From the NCBI RefSeq assembly GCF_009755355.1, contig NZ_WQLB01000022.1, positions 1 through 64,000 of the forward strand: DNA of 64,000 bases. Reading direction: 5' to 3'. The DNA comes from Deinococcus arboris. GTDB taxonomy: Bacteria; Deinococcota; Deinococci; Deinococcales; Deinococcaceae. Of this stretch, positions 46,461 to 55,423 are shown piece by piece. Below the pieces are notes generated by a model that made no database searches, was not told where the DNA came from, and saw only the letters and a list, made by a program, of their open reading frames with translations. Each line of letters opens with the position of its first letter. Within the stretch, counting starts at the first letter, position 1. A program made the translations under genes and the position numbers.

Positions 46461-47246
46461 TCAGCCCTCACGGATAAACTGCGGGGCGCGCTTGGCCTTA
46501 AAGGCCGACACACCTTCTTCGTGCTCCCAGTGGTCGCCGGCCAGCTGTTGCAGGGCCGCTTCCTGGTCCAGCGCTTCGTCCAGGCCACTGGTCAGGGCAG
46601 CGACCAGCGCCTGTTTGGTCAGTTTCAGGGCGTGGGCCGGGCGCTGCGCCAGCCGCTCGGCGTAGGCCTGCACGTCAGCGGCAAAGGTGTCATCGGCAAA
46701 GACATGCTCACACAGGCCCAGTCGCAGGGCGTCCTCAGCCCGCACGCGCTCGGCCAGGGCCATCAGCTCGAAGGCGCGGTGGTAGCCCACCAGGCGCGGC
46801 AGGGTCCAGGTGCTGCCCGAATCTGGAATCAGGGCAATATTAGAAAACACCTCAATCAGACTGGCCGACGCGGCCCACAGCCGGATGTCGCCGGCCAGGG
46901 CAAGGCTGGCCCCGGCCCCGGCGGCCACGCCATTGACCGCGCTGATGACCGGCTTGCCCAGCCCCCGAATCGTGCGAATCAGGGGGTTATAGGTGTGGTG
47001 CAGGTGCTCGGTGAAGGTCATGTCGCGCCCCGACACGTCGCCCAGGTCCTGCCCGGCACAGAAGCCCCGCCCCGCCCCGGTCAGCACGACCACTCGCACA
47101 TCGGGGTTAGCGTCGGCAGCTTGCAGTTCGCGGGTCAGGGTCAGCAGCAACTCGTCGTTGGCTGCGTTCAGTTTGTCGGGGCGGTTGAGGGTCAGGGTCA
47201 GAACATGCGCCTGGGTGCGCGCCAGAATCACAGGGTCAGCGGTCAT
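46461..47246 (-). CDS. Enoyl-CoA hydratase/isomerase family, PaaG-like
   Basis: A 261-residue crotonase-fold enzyme: LTLNRPDKLNAANDELLLTL, the oxyanion loop GRGFCAGQDLGDVSG, and GVAAGAGASLALAGDIRLW. The block NIALIPDSGSTWTLPRLVG and the Asp instead of a second Glu match PaaG (ring 1,2-epoxyphenylacetyl-CoA isomerase), but no paa cluster is present, so a related acyl-CoA role is possible. ATG 47246 has TACGCT 7 nt upstream. Divergent from ruvX, about 46 bp apart. Confidence 0.85.
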   Translation of the reverse strand: MTADPVILARTQAHVLTLTLNRPDKLNAANDELLLTLTRELQAADANPDVRVVVLTGAGRGFCAGQDLGDVSGRDMTFTEHLHHTYNPLIRTIRGLGKPVISAVNGVAAGAGASLALAGDIRLWAASASLIEVFSNIALIPDSGSTWTLPRLVGYHRAFELMALAERVRAEDALRLGLCEHVFADDTFAADVQAYAERLAQRPAHALKLTKQALVAALTSGLDEALDQEAALQQLAGDHWEHEEGVSAFKAKRAPQFIREG

Positions 47247-47292
47247 GGCCAGCAGCGTAGCGCGCCCGCGCCCGGCTGCTACACTCCGGGCC

Positions 47293-47727
47293 GTGAGCGA
47301 GCCTGCGGCCCTGCCCGTCATCTTGGCACTGGATGTCAGCAAGTCCCGCATTGGGTTTGCGGTCAATGCGGGCCGCCTGGCGTTCGGGCGCGGCAGCGTG
47401 GACCGCAAGCGGTTGCCCCTGGACCTGAAAGCGGTGCGTCTGCGCGCCGAGGCTGCTGGGGCCACCCTGCTGCTGCTGGGCCTGCCCCTGCGAACGGACG
47501 GCGCCCACAGCCCCAGCGCCGACCGGGTGCGCGCCTTTGGGCGCATTCTGGAAGACAAGGGCTACGCGGTGGCCTATCAGGACGAGCGCTTTACCACCCG
47601 CCGCGCCCGCGCCCTGGGGGCCGCCGACGAGGATGAGGCCGCCGCAGTCCAGATTCTGGAGCTTTACCTGATGGGCCAGGCGCCCCAGGGTGAGAGAGGC
47701 GACAGAGAGCTTTCACCAGAAAGCTGA
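47293..47727 (+). CDS. ruvX: Putative pre-16S rRNA nuclease / Holliday resolvase RuvX (YqgF)
   Basis: YqgF processes the 16S rRNA 5' end and has a RuvC-like fold. The 144-residue protein has Asp in VILALDVSKSRIGFAV, the LLLGLPLRTDGAHSPSADRVRAFG motif with conserved Gly-Pro-Leu, VAYQDERFTTRRAR, and an acidic DEDEAAAVQILELYL helix. GTG 47293 has TACACT 7 nt upstream, the leaderless pattern, and no nearer ATG. Confidence 0.88.
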   Translation: MSEPAALPVILALDVSKSRIGFAVNAGRLAFGRGSVDRKRLPLDLKAVRLRAEAAGATLLLLGLPLRTDGAHSPSADRVRAFGRILEDKGYAVAYQDERFTTRRARALGAADEDEAAAVQILELYLMGQAPQGERGDRELSPES

Positions 47728-47812
47728 CGAAGTTCTGAGAAATCTCAAGTCTTCTTTAGAGATGACCCACCGAATCTAAAGATTTGGTGGAGCAGGTACA
47801 CTGCCTTATCCC

Positions 47813-48250
47813 ATGAAAGCTGCCCTCACCCGCTGCCTGCACGTGCTGCTCATCGACGATGATCCAGCCGACAGACTGCTGGCGCTGGAAGCATTTGGCG
47901 AACATGCCGAGACCGTGGACATCAGCGTGTGTGAGGACGGCGTGGAGGCCCTGGCCTGGCTGCGCCACCCTGGCCGCGCCCTGCCGGACGTGGTGATTCT
48001 GGACCTGAACATGCCACGCATGACGGGCTTTGAAGTGATTGCCGCCATCCGCGCTGACCCGGCGCTGCGGCACCTGCCAGTGGTGATTCTGTCCACCTCG
48101 GACAGCCCGGAAGATGTGGCGCAGGCGTATAACCTGTTCGCCAGTTCGTACATGGTCAAGAGCAAGGATTTCCCCGGCTTTCTGGCGCAGGTGGACCATT
48201 TTGTGAAGTTCTGGCAGGACTGCCGCTTTAACCGCCCGGACGCTGGGTAA
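47813..48250 (+). CDS. Single-domain response regulator (Rcp1-type)
   Basis: A 145-residue CheY-like receiver with no output domain: acidic pocket IDDDPADR, phospho-acceptor Asp in VVILDLNMPRMTG, STSDSP, and Lys in SSYMVKSKDFPGF. The size and tail resemble Rcp1/BphR-type regulators that pair with phytochrome histidine kinases in Deinococcus and cyanobacteria; no kinase is encoded here. TACACT lies 10 nt before the ATG. Confidence 0.88.
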   Translation: MKAALTRCLHVLLIDDDPADRLLALEAFGEHAETVDISVCEDGVEALAWLRHPGRALPDVVILDLNMPRMTGFEVIAAIRADPALRHLPVVILSTSDSPEDVAQAYNLFASSYMVKSKDFPGFLAQVDHFVKFWQDCRFNRPDAG

Positions 48251-48578
48251 GTGCCCCAGGCAGGGGCTGTTTCGGGCAGGAGCTATCGCGGGTAAACAGC
48301 GGCGTCCAGGCAACTTTCGCATCTGGTCTTAGGACAGAAGCCAGAGCTGACGAGAGAGCCCTCAACACCTCTGGAGCGCCGCAAGGCGGTTCTTGGCCCC
48401 TGCCCAGCAGCCTTCTTCAACTGGGGCACCTTCTCACCATTGATGAAGCGAACGACCGCTGTCAGAGGCCTTCCCTGCCCCATTGGCTCACGCACACAGC
48501 GGTCCACTTGCACCGTTCCTCCCCACTGCGCCTTTTGCCGGATGCAACCAGGGCACCCGCCGCTGCGTAATGGAGGGC
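48251..48578. other. Spacer between the response regulator and telA
   Basis: About 328 bp. GCCCC-AGGCA-GGGGC at 48253-48267, then TGTTT, is a plausible weak terminator. The rest has minus-strand frames that include FINGEKVPQLKKA but no start signal. CACACAGCGGT (48493-48503) recurs at 52657-52667. No gene is called. Confidence 0.4.
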
Positions 48579-49796
48579 ATGAGCAACCCAGGCGGTCCGC
48601 TGACTCCCCCCGATTCGCTTCTCAAAGCGCCCGAGGCCGTGCCGCCTGTGCAGGCCCAGGAAGCCCCAGAAATGGTCCCCCTGTCGCCAGAAGACCGCGC
48701 CCGCCTGGAACAGATGGCCCAGGCGTTTGCCCAGGACGTGCTCTCGGCTGGCACGCATACCCCGGACTTCAAGCGGAAGCTCGACGCGGTGCATGACCTG
48801 GGCCTGCCCGAGCAGCGCGCCGCCGCCCAGAGCAGCAACCGCATGCTGGACCGCCCGCTGCGCGCCACCCGCGCCGGCGCCCTGGCCGAAGGCAGCGATA
48901 TTCTGCGCGGCCTGACTGACCTTCGCCGCACAGTGGAAGACCTGGACCCCAGCCGCGCCCCCACGCCGCGGCGCCTGTTCGGCAAGCTGCCCGGCGGCAA
49001 GAAGGTGCAAAATCACCTCGACCGCTACCAGAGTGCCCAGAGCCACCTGAACGGCATTCTGGAAGCCCTGTACCGGGGCCAGGATGAGCTGCGCCGCGAC
49101 AACGCCACCATCGAGACGGAAAAGGTCCATCTCTGGGACACCATGCAAAAGCTGCGGCAGTACGCCCATGTGGGCCGGGCGGTAGACGAGGCCCTGACCA
49201 GCCGCCTGCAGGAGTTGCAAGTCACTGACCCCGAGAAGGCCCGTATGGTCAGCGAGGAGCTGCTGTTTGCGGTGCGCCAGCGCGTGACTGACCTGCTGAC
49301 CCAGCTGGCGGTCAGCATTCAGGGGTATCTGGCCCTGGACCTGGTGCGGCGCAACAACCTGGAACTGATCAAGGGCGTGGACCGCGCCACCACCACCACC
49401 GTCAGCGCCCTGAAAACCGCCCTGATGGTGTCGCAGGCGCTGGGCACTCAGCAGGCGGTGCTGGGGCAGGTGACGGCCCTGAACGACACGACCGGGCGCA
49501 TGATTGGCAGCACGGCCAGCCTCCTGCGCCAGCAAAGCACCGAGATTCAGCGGCAGGCAGGCAGCGCCACCGTGGACCCGCAGATTATTCAGGCGGCCTT
49601 CCGGGATGTGTACGGCGCCCTGGACGCCATCAGCAGCTACCGCCAGCAGGCGCTGGAGCGCTTCCGCGACACCATGCAGGTGCTCGACAAGGAAGTGGCG
49701 CAGGCCCAAACCTACCTGGACCGCGAGCGGCAGCAGGCGTCGCGCGAGGTGGCGCAGGGGCTGAACGTGACCGCGCAGGGCGACCTGAAACTCTGA
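48579..49796 (+). CDS. telA: TelA-family toxic anion resistance protein
   Basis: TelA (KlaA) proteins confer resistance to tellurite and other toxic anions and appear in stress operons, including Deinococcus. The 405-residue protein has a Pro-rich head, then the TelA core: LDAVHDLGLPEQRAAAQSSN, RLFGKLPGGKKVQNHLDRY, NGILEALYRGQDELRRDNA, ALDLVRRNNLELIKGVDRA, and long helices to the end. ATG 48579 is the usual start, though GGAGGG sits unusually close; 48570 is possible. The stop overlaps the next start by one base. Confidence 0.9.
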   Translation: MSNPGGPLTPPDSLLKAPEAVPPVQAQEAPEMVPLSPEDRARLEQMAQAFAQDVLSAGTHTPDFKRKLDAVHDLGLPEQRAAAQSSNRMLDRPLRATRAGALAEGSDILRGLTDLRRTVEDLDPSRAPTPRRLFGKLPGGKKVQNHLDRYQSAQSHLNGILEALYRGQDELRRDNATIETEKVHLWDTMQKLRQYAHVGRAVDEALTSRLQELQVTDPEKARMVSEELLFAVRQRVTDLLTQLAVSIQGYLALDLVRRNNLELIKGVDRATTTTVSALKTALMVSQALGTQQAVLGQVTALNDTTGRMIGSTASLLRQQSTEIQRQAGSATVDPQIIQAAFRDVYGALDAISSYRQQALERFRDTMQVLDKEVAQAQTYLDRERQQASREVAQGLNVTAQGDLKL

Positions 49797-50485
49797 TGCC
49801 CGCGCCCCCCCCTGTCCTGCCGGCGGCAGACCGGCAGGCCGTCTTGTCGTGGCTTGTGGCGCGCCTGGCGGCTCAGCCCGCTTGCCCGGTGCTGCGCGTG
49901 GCCATTGACGGTGTGGACGGCGCCGGCAAGACCACGCTGGCCGATGAGCTGGCAGCGGCCCTGCATGACCTGGGCCGCCCGGTCATCCGGATCAGCGCCG
50001 ACGCATTTCATGCGCCGCGCGCCGTGCGCTATCAGTTAGGCCGCGACTCGCCGCAGGGCTTTTATGAGGCTTCGTACGACTTGGACACCCTGCGCCGCGA
50101 GGTGCTGCAGCCGCTGTCGCCGGGCGGCTCGGGGCTCTACCGAATGGCGGCCTTTGATGTGGAGCGCGACCTGCCTGTCTCGGCAGCGCCCCAGAAAGCC
50201 GAGCCGGGCAGCATTCTCCTGCTAGACGGTCTGTTCCTGCACCGGCCAGAGTTGCGCGCCTTCTGGGACGACTCGGTGTTTCTGCGGGTGCCCTTTGAGG
50301 TCTCGGTGCCGCGCGGCGCCGCGCGCGGTCCGGGGTATGGTTCGCCCGATCCACAGGCTGCGAGCAACCGCCGCTATATAGAGGGGAACCGATTGTATTT
50401 TGCCCACGCCCAGCCCGAAGAGCAGGCCGGAGTCGTGCTGGACTACACGTCGCTGAGCCGGCCCTGGGTGCTGTATGCCCGCTGA
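49796..50485 (+). CDS. P-loop kinase, uridine-kinase-like
   Basis: A 229-residue P-loop kinase. Walker A is GVDGAGKTTLADELA, the DAFHAPRAVRYQLGRDSPQGF loop matches the uridine/phosphoribulokinase family, and PGSILLLDGLFLHRPELR has the Walker B. The substrate is uncertain. The start overlaps the telA stop by one base (TGATG, 49794-49798), so it is translationally coupled with telA. Its last 11 bp overlap the APH-like gene. Confidence 0.85.
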   Translation: MPAPPPVLPAADRQAVLSWLVARLAAQPACPVLRVAIDGVDGAGKTTLADELAAALHDLGRPVIRISADAFHAPRAVRYQLGRDSPQGFYEASYDLDTLRREVLQPLSPGGSGLYRMAAFDVERDLPVSAAPQKAEPGSILLLDGLFLHRPELRAFWDDSVFLRVPFEVSVPRGAARGPGYGSPDPQAASNRRYIEGNRLYFAHAQPEEQAGVVLDYTSLSRPWVLYAR

Positions 50486-51404
50486 AGCGCAGGCGCTGGC
50501 CGACGCCCGCACCCTGCTGGGGCCGGGGGCCTACCTGCTGGCACGCGGCGCCACCTGCCTGGCCTACACGGATGGCCGCCGGGTGGCCCGGCTGGCCCGC
50601 ACGGCTGAGGCCCGGCTGAGCGTTCAGGTGCAGCTTCAGCGGCGGCTGGCCGCGCAGGGGGTGCCGGTGCCCCCCGTGCTAGAGACCGGCCTTCTGCGCG
50701 GCGAGACGCCCTACAGCGTGGACATTCTGATCAGTGGAGACGGCCAGCCGCCTACCGCCGCCGGCTGGGCCGACCTGGGCGAGGGGCTGGGAGCGCTGCA
50801 CCACCTGCCGCATGAGGGTTACGGCCTCCTGGAGGACCGGGCAGACGGCCTGCGTGGCCAGGCCAGCCGTCCTGAGCTGGGCATCATTACCCGCCTGCCG
50901 GGGGTGTGGCCCTTTGGTCCGGTGCCCCTGACCGTACATCCACTGATCCAGGCCGATAGCGCTTTGCTGGCACCGCTGACTGCCCTCGAAGCGCAGTTGA
51001 GTGAGGTGGTCAGGCACCCGGCGGCGGTGTGCCACACCGACCTGCACGCTGGACAGCTGATCTGGCGCGGTGGGCGCCTGGCCGCCCTGCTGGACTTCGG
51101 GGACGCCGCGGCTGGGCCGCCAGCCTGGGACATCGCCAGCGCGGCCTATTTTCACGGCTGGGCGGCGGCGCAGCAGGTGGCTGCCGCCGCTGGCCAACCC
51201 TGCAGTGAAGCCAGTGCTCTGTTTGGCGTGTTGCTGGCCCTGCACCGGGCCAGTCGGGCGCAGCGGCGTGAACAGGTGCGGCAGGCCGTGATGTTTGCTT
51301 TCAGCTGCCTTAGCCGCCTGTGTACGGAACCCCCAGGTCCTGATAGCGGCATCCACCACCGGCCCAGTCAACCCATTCCACCACACAAGGCGCCAGAGCT
51401 GTAG
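50475..51404 (+). CDS. Aminoglycoside-phosphotransferase-family kinase
   Basis: A 309-residue protein of the APH/choline kinase fold. It has the Brenner-type motif CHTDLHAGQLIW (Asp and Asn/Gln region), DFGDAAAGPPAWDIASAAYF with the metal-binding Asp, and a helical C-terminus. The N-lobe ATP Lys is not obvious. Real substrates of such enzymes are often small metabolites, not antibiotics. It overlaps the uridine-kinase-like gene by 11 bp, forming the third gene of the telA operon. Confidence 0.8.
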   Translation: MPAEAQALADARTLLGPGAYLLARGATCLAYTDGRRVARLARTAEARLSVQVQLQRRLAAQGVPVPPVLETGLLRGETPYSVDILISGDGQPPTAAGWADLGEGLGALHHLPHEGYGLLEDRADGLRGQASRPELGIITRLPGVWPFGPVPLTVHPLIQADSALLAPLTALEAQLSEVVRHPAAVCHTDLHAGQLIWRGGRLAALLDFGDAAAGPPAWDIASAAYFHGWAAAQQVAAAAGQPCSEASALFGVLLALHRASRAQRREQVRQAVMFAFSCLSRLCTEPPGPDSGIHHRPSQPIPPHKAPEL

Positions 51405-51435
51405 CCCCGGCGCCTTGAACTCCTTTTCAGTTGGC

Positions 51436-51621
51436 CTAGTTGTCGGCCGTTGCACTGTAGGCGTCACCAGTGCCCTCAGCGGGGCTAAAGGTGATGCACT
51501 GGGCCTGCTGGCCACTCAGACTGACCTCAATCTGGCCGGCGGTACAGGCCATGTCCTCGTTATAGCGGCAGGTGGTGACGTCGCAGCGGCTGACCATGCT
51601 CTGGCCTTCGGTGTCGTTCAT
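51436..51621 (-). CDS. DUF1540 domain protein
   Basis: A 61-residue protein with Cys residues in the DUF1540 pattern: SRCDVTTCRYNEDMACTAGQIEV and QCITFSP, four cysteines that may bind zinc. Family function is unknown; some members are linked with spores or stress. ATG 51621 is preceded by GGAGG with 6-nt spacing. The protein has a Ser/Ala/Asp C-terminus. A longer upstream frame is unsupported. Confidence 0.75.
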   Translation of the reverse strand: MNDTEGQSMVSRCDVTTCRYNEDMACTAGQIEVSLSGQQAQCITFSPAEGTGDAYSATADN

Positions 51622-51908
51622 AACGGACCTCCGTTCCCCCAGCCTGCGCCCCTGACCAGCGGCCCAACGTGATGCGGCTTGCAAGCTCAAGGAAGGCTCC
51701 AAAACCCGAGCGAGCAGATAAGGTTAGAGAGATTTCGCCAGCAGTAGCCGTGCCAGACGAGCAATCCCGACCTGAGACTAAGAGGTAAGAGAACGAGGCC
51801 TAAGGCCCACACTCAGGCCAGCCTCATGCCAGAGATGGCCCTGAGGGTGAGCCTCTACCTCTCTCCTCTTTGAATGGCGCTGGCGGCCGAGCACCATCAT
51901 CTCAAAGG
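51622..51908. other. Spacer upstream of the DUF1540 gene
   Basis: About 290 bp, somewhat lower in GC, with small palindromes (GGCCTAAGGCC near 51798) and no supported gene. It lies between two minus-strand genes. Confidence 0.35.
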
Positions 51909-51942
51909 AAAGCCGCCCTGGTCTAGCATCCAGGGCGGCTTT
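51909..51942 (-). terminator. Terminator after the 52460 gene
   Basis: AAAGCCGCCCTGG (51909-51921) pairs with CCAGGGCGGCTTT (51930-51942) around an 8-nt loop; on the minus strand TTTCCTTT follows. Confidence 0.7.
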
Positions 51943-51953
51943 GGGAGACAGCC

Positions 51954-52460
51954 TCAGTTCAGCAGGCTGGCGCGAATGCCCTGGGCGCAGGCCACCCGGT
52001 GGGCCACCTGGGCGGCGTCCAGTTCGCCGTGTTCGCGCAGGCCGGCGGCCAGCACTTCCACCTCACTCCAGGCGCAGCGCAGTCTGGCCCTGGCGCGGCC
52101 CCGCAAGACCGCCAGGTAAGCGTCCAGGGTGTCCTGCTCATCAGGGTCCGTCAGCGCGCAGGCCAGCAGCATACGGGCGTCGCGGCCGGCCGCCACCGCC
52201 GTGGTCCCGCTAAGAACCGCCGCCTCTTCGCCGGCCAGCGCCACCAGGACCACTTCTTCAGCCAGGGCGCGGTTGAGGCGCAGGGCGGCGGGGTCAGGGA
52301 CGGCGCGGTACACCACGCCACTGAAGGTGACCCGGTCCAGCCGCAGCGGCGTGCGGGGATGGGTGTGCGCCAGGTAGGCTTCGGCCGCCCGCTGCAAGGA
52401 AGCGGCGTGGCGGTCCTGAGGGGCGGCAGTGGGGGTGGGGTGCAGGTGGGGGATGGGCAT
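51954..52460 (-). CDS. Hypothetical protein
   Basis: A 168-residue alpha/beta soluble protein without recognised motifs. It begins with a His/Pro-rich stretch (MPIPHLHPTPTA), includes an Ala-rich helix and a beta strand near LRLDRVTFSGVVYRAV, and ends with helical VAHRVACAQGIRASLLN. The ATG at 52460 has AGGA just upstream; a TTG at 52481 is possible. A strong terminator lies downstream. Function unknown. Confidence 0.6.
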   Translation of the reverse strand: MPIPHLHPTPTAAPQDRHAASLQRAAEAYLAHTHPRTPLRLDRVTFSGVVYRAVPDPAALRLNRALAEEVVLVALAGEEAAVLSGTTAVAAGRDARMLLACALTDPDEQDTLDAYLAVLRGRARARLRCAWSEVEVLAAGLREHGELDAAQVAHRVACAQGIRASLLN

Positions 52461-52777
52461 AATCCTGACTCTGGTGGTCAAGATAAGGCATCGCGGGTGA
52501 GATGTCTGTCCCCTGTCCAGGGAGGCAGAGCACCGGTGAGGTTGCCCGCGTCACGGAGCAGCTCCATTCCAGCCTGTGAGGCCTGCATAACCCTTAACTT
52601 CATGGTGCCTGGGCGGGACAAGTAGCCCGCAGTGCCTACGCCGCTTGAGACCCACTCACACAGCGGTTTCCAACTTCCACCCTGAGACCAACAATCCCCC
52701 GCAGTGCACTTCTCAGCAACCACTCCCTTTCTCTGCCGCAGAGGAATTGAGGCCCTCAACCCTTCCGAGTTCCGCCC
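52461..52777. other. Spacer between the 52460 and ABC-F genes
   Basis: About 317 bp with no supported gene. It includes CACACAGCGGT (52657-52667), also seen near 48493, followed by a similar CCAACTTCCACC stretch. No terminator with a T run was found at the ABC-F end. Confidence 0.35.
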
Positions 52778-54652
52778 TTAGCTACCTCTGGCCTCGACCT
52801 CAGCCTGCTTGGCGCCCCAGGCGTCCATACGGGCTTCTAATTGCACTTCGAGATCGTGGGCGGCCTGGCCCAGTGCGGCAAAATCAGCGTCTGGCGTGGC
52901 GCTGGCCAGGGCCGCCTGCGCCTGCTCCAATTCACTCTCCAAGCGGGCGATATCGGCTTCCAGGGCCTCAACCTCACGCTTAAGGTGCCACAAACCCTTG
53001 CCTTTTGGCGCGGTCGGCTTCGGCGTGGGCTTGGGGGCGACCTCGGTCCCCACGCTCCTGTGCTTGGCCTTGTAGTCCTCCCAACCGGGGTACTCGTAGA
53101 ACTGTCCGTCCTCGACCAGCCAGATACGGTCGGCCAGACCCTCAATGAACGCGCGGTCGTGGCTGACCATCATCAGGGTGCCCGTAAAGTGCTCCAACGC
53201 GTCTTCTAGCGCCTCGACCATTTCCATATCCAGGTGGTTGGTGGGCTCGTCCATCACCAGCAGGTTGTGGTCTTCCTGGGCCAATTTGAGCAGCGCCAAC
53301 CGCGCCCGCTCACCACCCGACAGGATGCGCGCGGGCTTGTCGTGCTGGTCGTAGGGGAACATGAAGGTGCCCAGCAGGTCGTGGGCCTCGGGGTCTTTCT
53401 GGGTGTAGGCGCGGGCCACGTCGTACAGGGTCTCGGCTGGGTCCACGCCGCGCAGGGCCTGATCGTAGTAGCCCACCGTAACGCGGGCGCCAGTCAGCAC
53501 GCGGGCGCGCGCATCGTCCCCCTTGTCCAGTCCCAGCAGGGCGCGCAGCAGGGTGGTCTTGCCAGCCCCGTTGCGCCCGATGATGGCGATGCGCTCGCCC
53601 CGCCGAATCTGCACATTGACATCCCGGTACAGGGTGCGGCCACCGGGCAGGGTACGGGTGACGTGCCGGGCGTCCAGCACCACGTCCCCACTTTCGGGCG
53701 CATGGAAGGTGATGCGCGCGGTGCGCTGTTCGGGCGGCGGAGCGGCGGTGGCGCGAGCCTGCATGCGGTCCACACGCGCCTGCATGGCCTTGGCGCGGCG
53801 GGCCAATTTGCTCATGCCCAGGCCCCAGATTTTCATGCGGTCGGCGCTGGCCTGCAGGGAGGCAATCTGCTTGCTTTCGGTGGCGTGGCGGGCCGCTTGG
53901 CCCTCTAATTCCACAGCCAGCGTCTCGCGGAAGGTCGAGTAGTTGCCGGCGTAGACCTTGAGGGTGCCGCTGCGGAGGTAGGCCGTTTCACGCGTGACCG
54001 TGTCTAAGAAGGTGCGGTCGTGGCTGATGACCAGCACGGCACCCGGATAGCGACCCAGAAAGGCTTCCAGCCACTCGACCATCACGATGTCGAGGTGGTT
54101 GGTGGGCTCGTCCAGCAGCAGGACGTCGGGGTTTTCGACCAGCAGCGCGGCCAGGCCCAGGCGGGTGCGCTCGCCGCCACTCAGACCCGAGGCCAGGTCA
54201 TGTTCGCGGCCCCGGAACCCGAAGGCCAGGGTCACAGCGTCCTTGCGGCTGCGGCGCTCGAAGCCGCCCCGGCGCTGATAGTGCTCCAGCAGCGCTTCAT
54301 GATGCAGGATGCTCTCGGGAGTGCCGCTGCTCATGGCCTCGGCCGCCGCGTGCAGCTCAGCTTCTAACTGGTCCAGGTCGTGGAAGGCGGCGCTCAGGAC
54401 GCTGTCCACCGTGGCGCCCTCGGCAAACACGGGGTCTTGCTGCAGAGCGCGCACGCGCACGCCGGGGCCGCGCTTGACGATGCCGCCGTCGGGCATCAGC
54501 TCGCCCGTCAGGAGTTTTAGCAGGGTACTTTTACCCGCCCCGTTGCGGCCCACCAGGCCCACGCGGTCGCCAGGCTGCACGGCGAAGGTTACGTCGGACA
54601 AGACGGTCAGCGGGCCGTACTCTTTACTGGCGTCTAGGGCGGCAACAAGCAC
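52778..54652 (-). CDS. ABC-F family ATPase
   Basis: ABC-F proteins have two ABC domains and no membrane part, and act on ribosomes. The 624-residue protein has GLVGRNGAGKSTLLKLL and LSGGERTRLGLAALL in domain 1, a linker of about 80 residues, then IIGRNGAGKTTLLRALLG and LSGGERARLALLKLA in domain 2, each with Walker B LLDEPTNHLD or VMDEPTNHLD. A C-terminal coiled coil (about 555-620) suggests the Uup subgroup. GTG 54652 has TATACT 7 nt upstream, a leaderless pattern. Confidence 0.9.
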   Translation of the reverse strand: MLVAALDASKEYGPLTVLSDVTFAVQPGDRVGLVGRNGAGKSTLLKLLTGELMPDGGIVKRGPGVRVRALQQDPVFAEGATVDSVLSAAFHDLDQLEAELHAAAEAMSSGTPESILHHEALLEHYQRRGGFERRSRKDAVTLAFGFRGREHDLASGLSGGERTRLGLAALLVENPDVLLLDEPTNHLDIVMVEWLEAFLGRYPGAVLVISHDRTFLDTVTRETAYLRSGTLKVYAGNYSTFRETLAVELEGQAARHATESKQIASLQASADRMKIWGLGMSKLARRAKAMQARVDRMQARATAAPPPEQRTARITFHAPESGDVVLDARHVTRTLPGGRTLYRDVNVQIRRGERIAIIGRNGAGKTTLLRALLGLDKGDDARARVLTGARVTVGYYDQALRGVDPAETLYDVARAYTQKDPEAHDLLGTFMFPYDQHDKPARILSGGERARLALLKLAQEDHNLLVMDEPTNHLDMEMVEALEDALEHFTGTLMMVSHDRAFIEGLADRIWLVEDGQFYEYPGWEDYKAKHRSVGTEVAPKPTPKPTAPKGKGLWHLKREVEALEADIARLESELEQAQAALASATPDADFAALGQAAHDLEVQLEARMDAWGAKQAEVEARGS

Positions 54653-54679
54653 GCCCCGCAGTATAGGTGGAAAGGAGAA

Positions 54680-54991
54680 AGGGAGGACTCAGCGCTGTGG
54701 CCTAGCCAGTGGGACTTCTTGCCGCTGGATATAGAGCGAAGCGATTACGTGGGAGACCTGGACTGGCCCGGCATAGGCATGGCGGCCAGAGCAACTCGCA
54801 AGGCTCGGGAGTCTGGGCTGCCGCCTGTGGTGCCAGCGCTTGGGGCTTATCAGGCCATGCTGGACGCTCTGCTAGCCCCACGGATTGATCAGCCGGACCA
54901 TCCGGCTGTTCAGAAGAACACCTCGCACAAAGTCAAAAATCGGCGAGTGCCTGAAGAAATGCTGATAGAAAGGATCCTGCGGGCCTGGTAG
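54680..54991 (+). pseudogene. Decayed TOPRIM/JetD-like (DUF2399-type) fragment
   Basis: An open frame of about 100 residues with no good start reads LPLDIERSDYVGDLDWPGIGMAAR, then ALGAYQAMLDALL and a lysine-rich end. The YVGDLDWPGI motif followed by a helix and a Tyr-x-x-x-L segment resembles the TOPRIM-like C-terminal domain of JetD/DUF2399/TIGR02679 proteins of Wadjet defence systems. N-terminal parts are missing and the frame runs back into the ABC-F promoter, so it is best read as a remnant. It lies between ABC-F and three tRNA genes. Confidence 0.5.
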
Positions 54992-55028
54992 GCGTCCCTG
55001 TAGTCTCACTAGGACAGTGATAAATAGC

Positions 55029-55054
55029 AAAAGATCCGCCTTGCGGCGGATCTT
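55029..55054 (-). terminator. Terminator of the tRNA cluster
   Basis: AAGATCCGCC (55031-55040) pairs with GGCGGATCTT (55045-55054) around a 4-nt loop; on the minus strand a T run follows. It lies just after tRNA-Arg. Confidence 0.8.
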
Positions 55055-55059
55055 CCTTG

Positions 55060-55138
<79 letters not shown>

Positions 55139-55151
55139 CCGAAATGACAGT

Positions 55152-55243
<92 letters not shown>

Positions 55244-55266
55244 ATACCGTCTGTGGGTTGTCATAC

Positions 55267-55355
<89 letters not shown>

Positions 55356-55423
55356 CTTCTGGCGGGGCGCGCTCTCGGTTGTCCTAAGCGCGAGGGGAAG
55401 TATATGAGGGAGGGCCGAACTTG

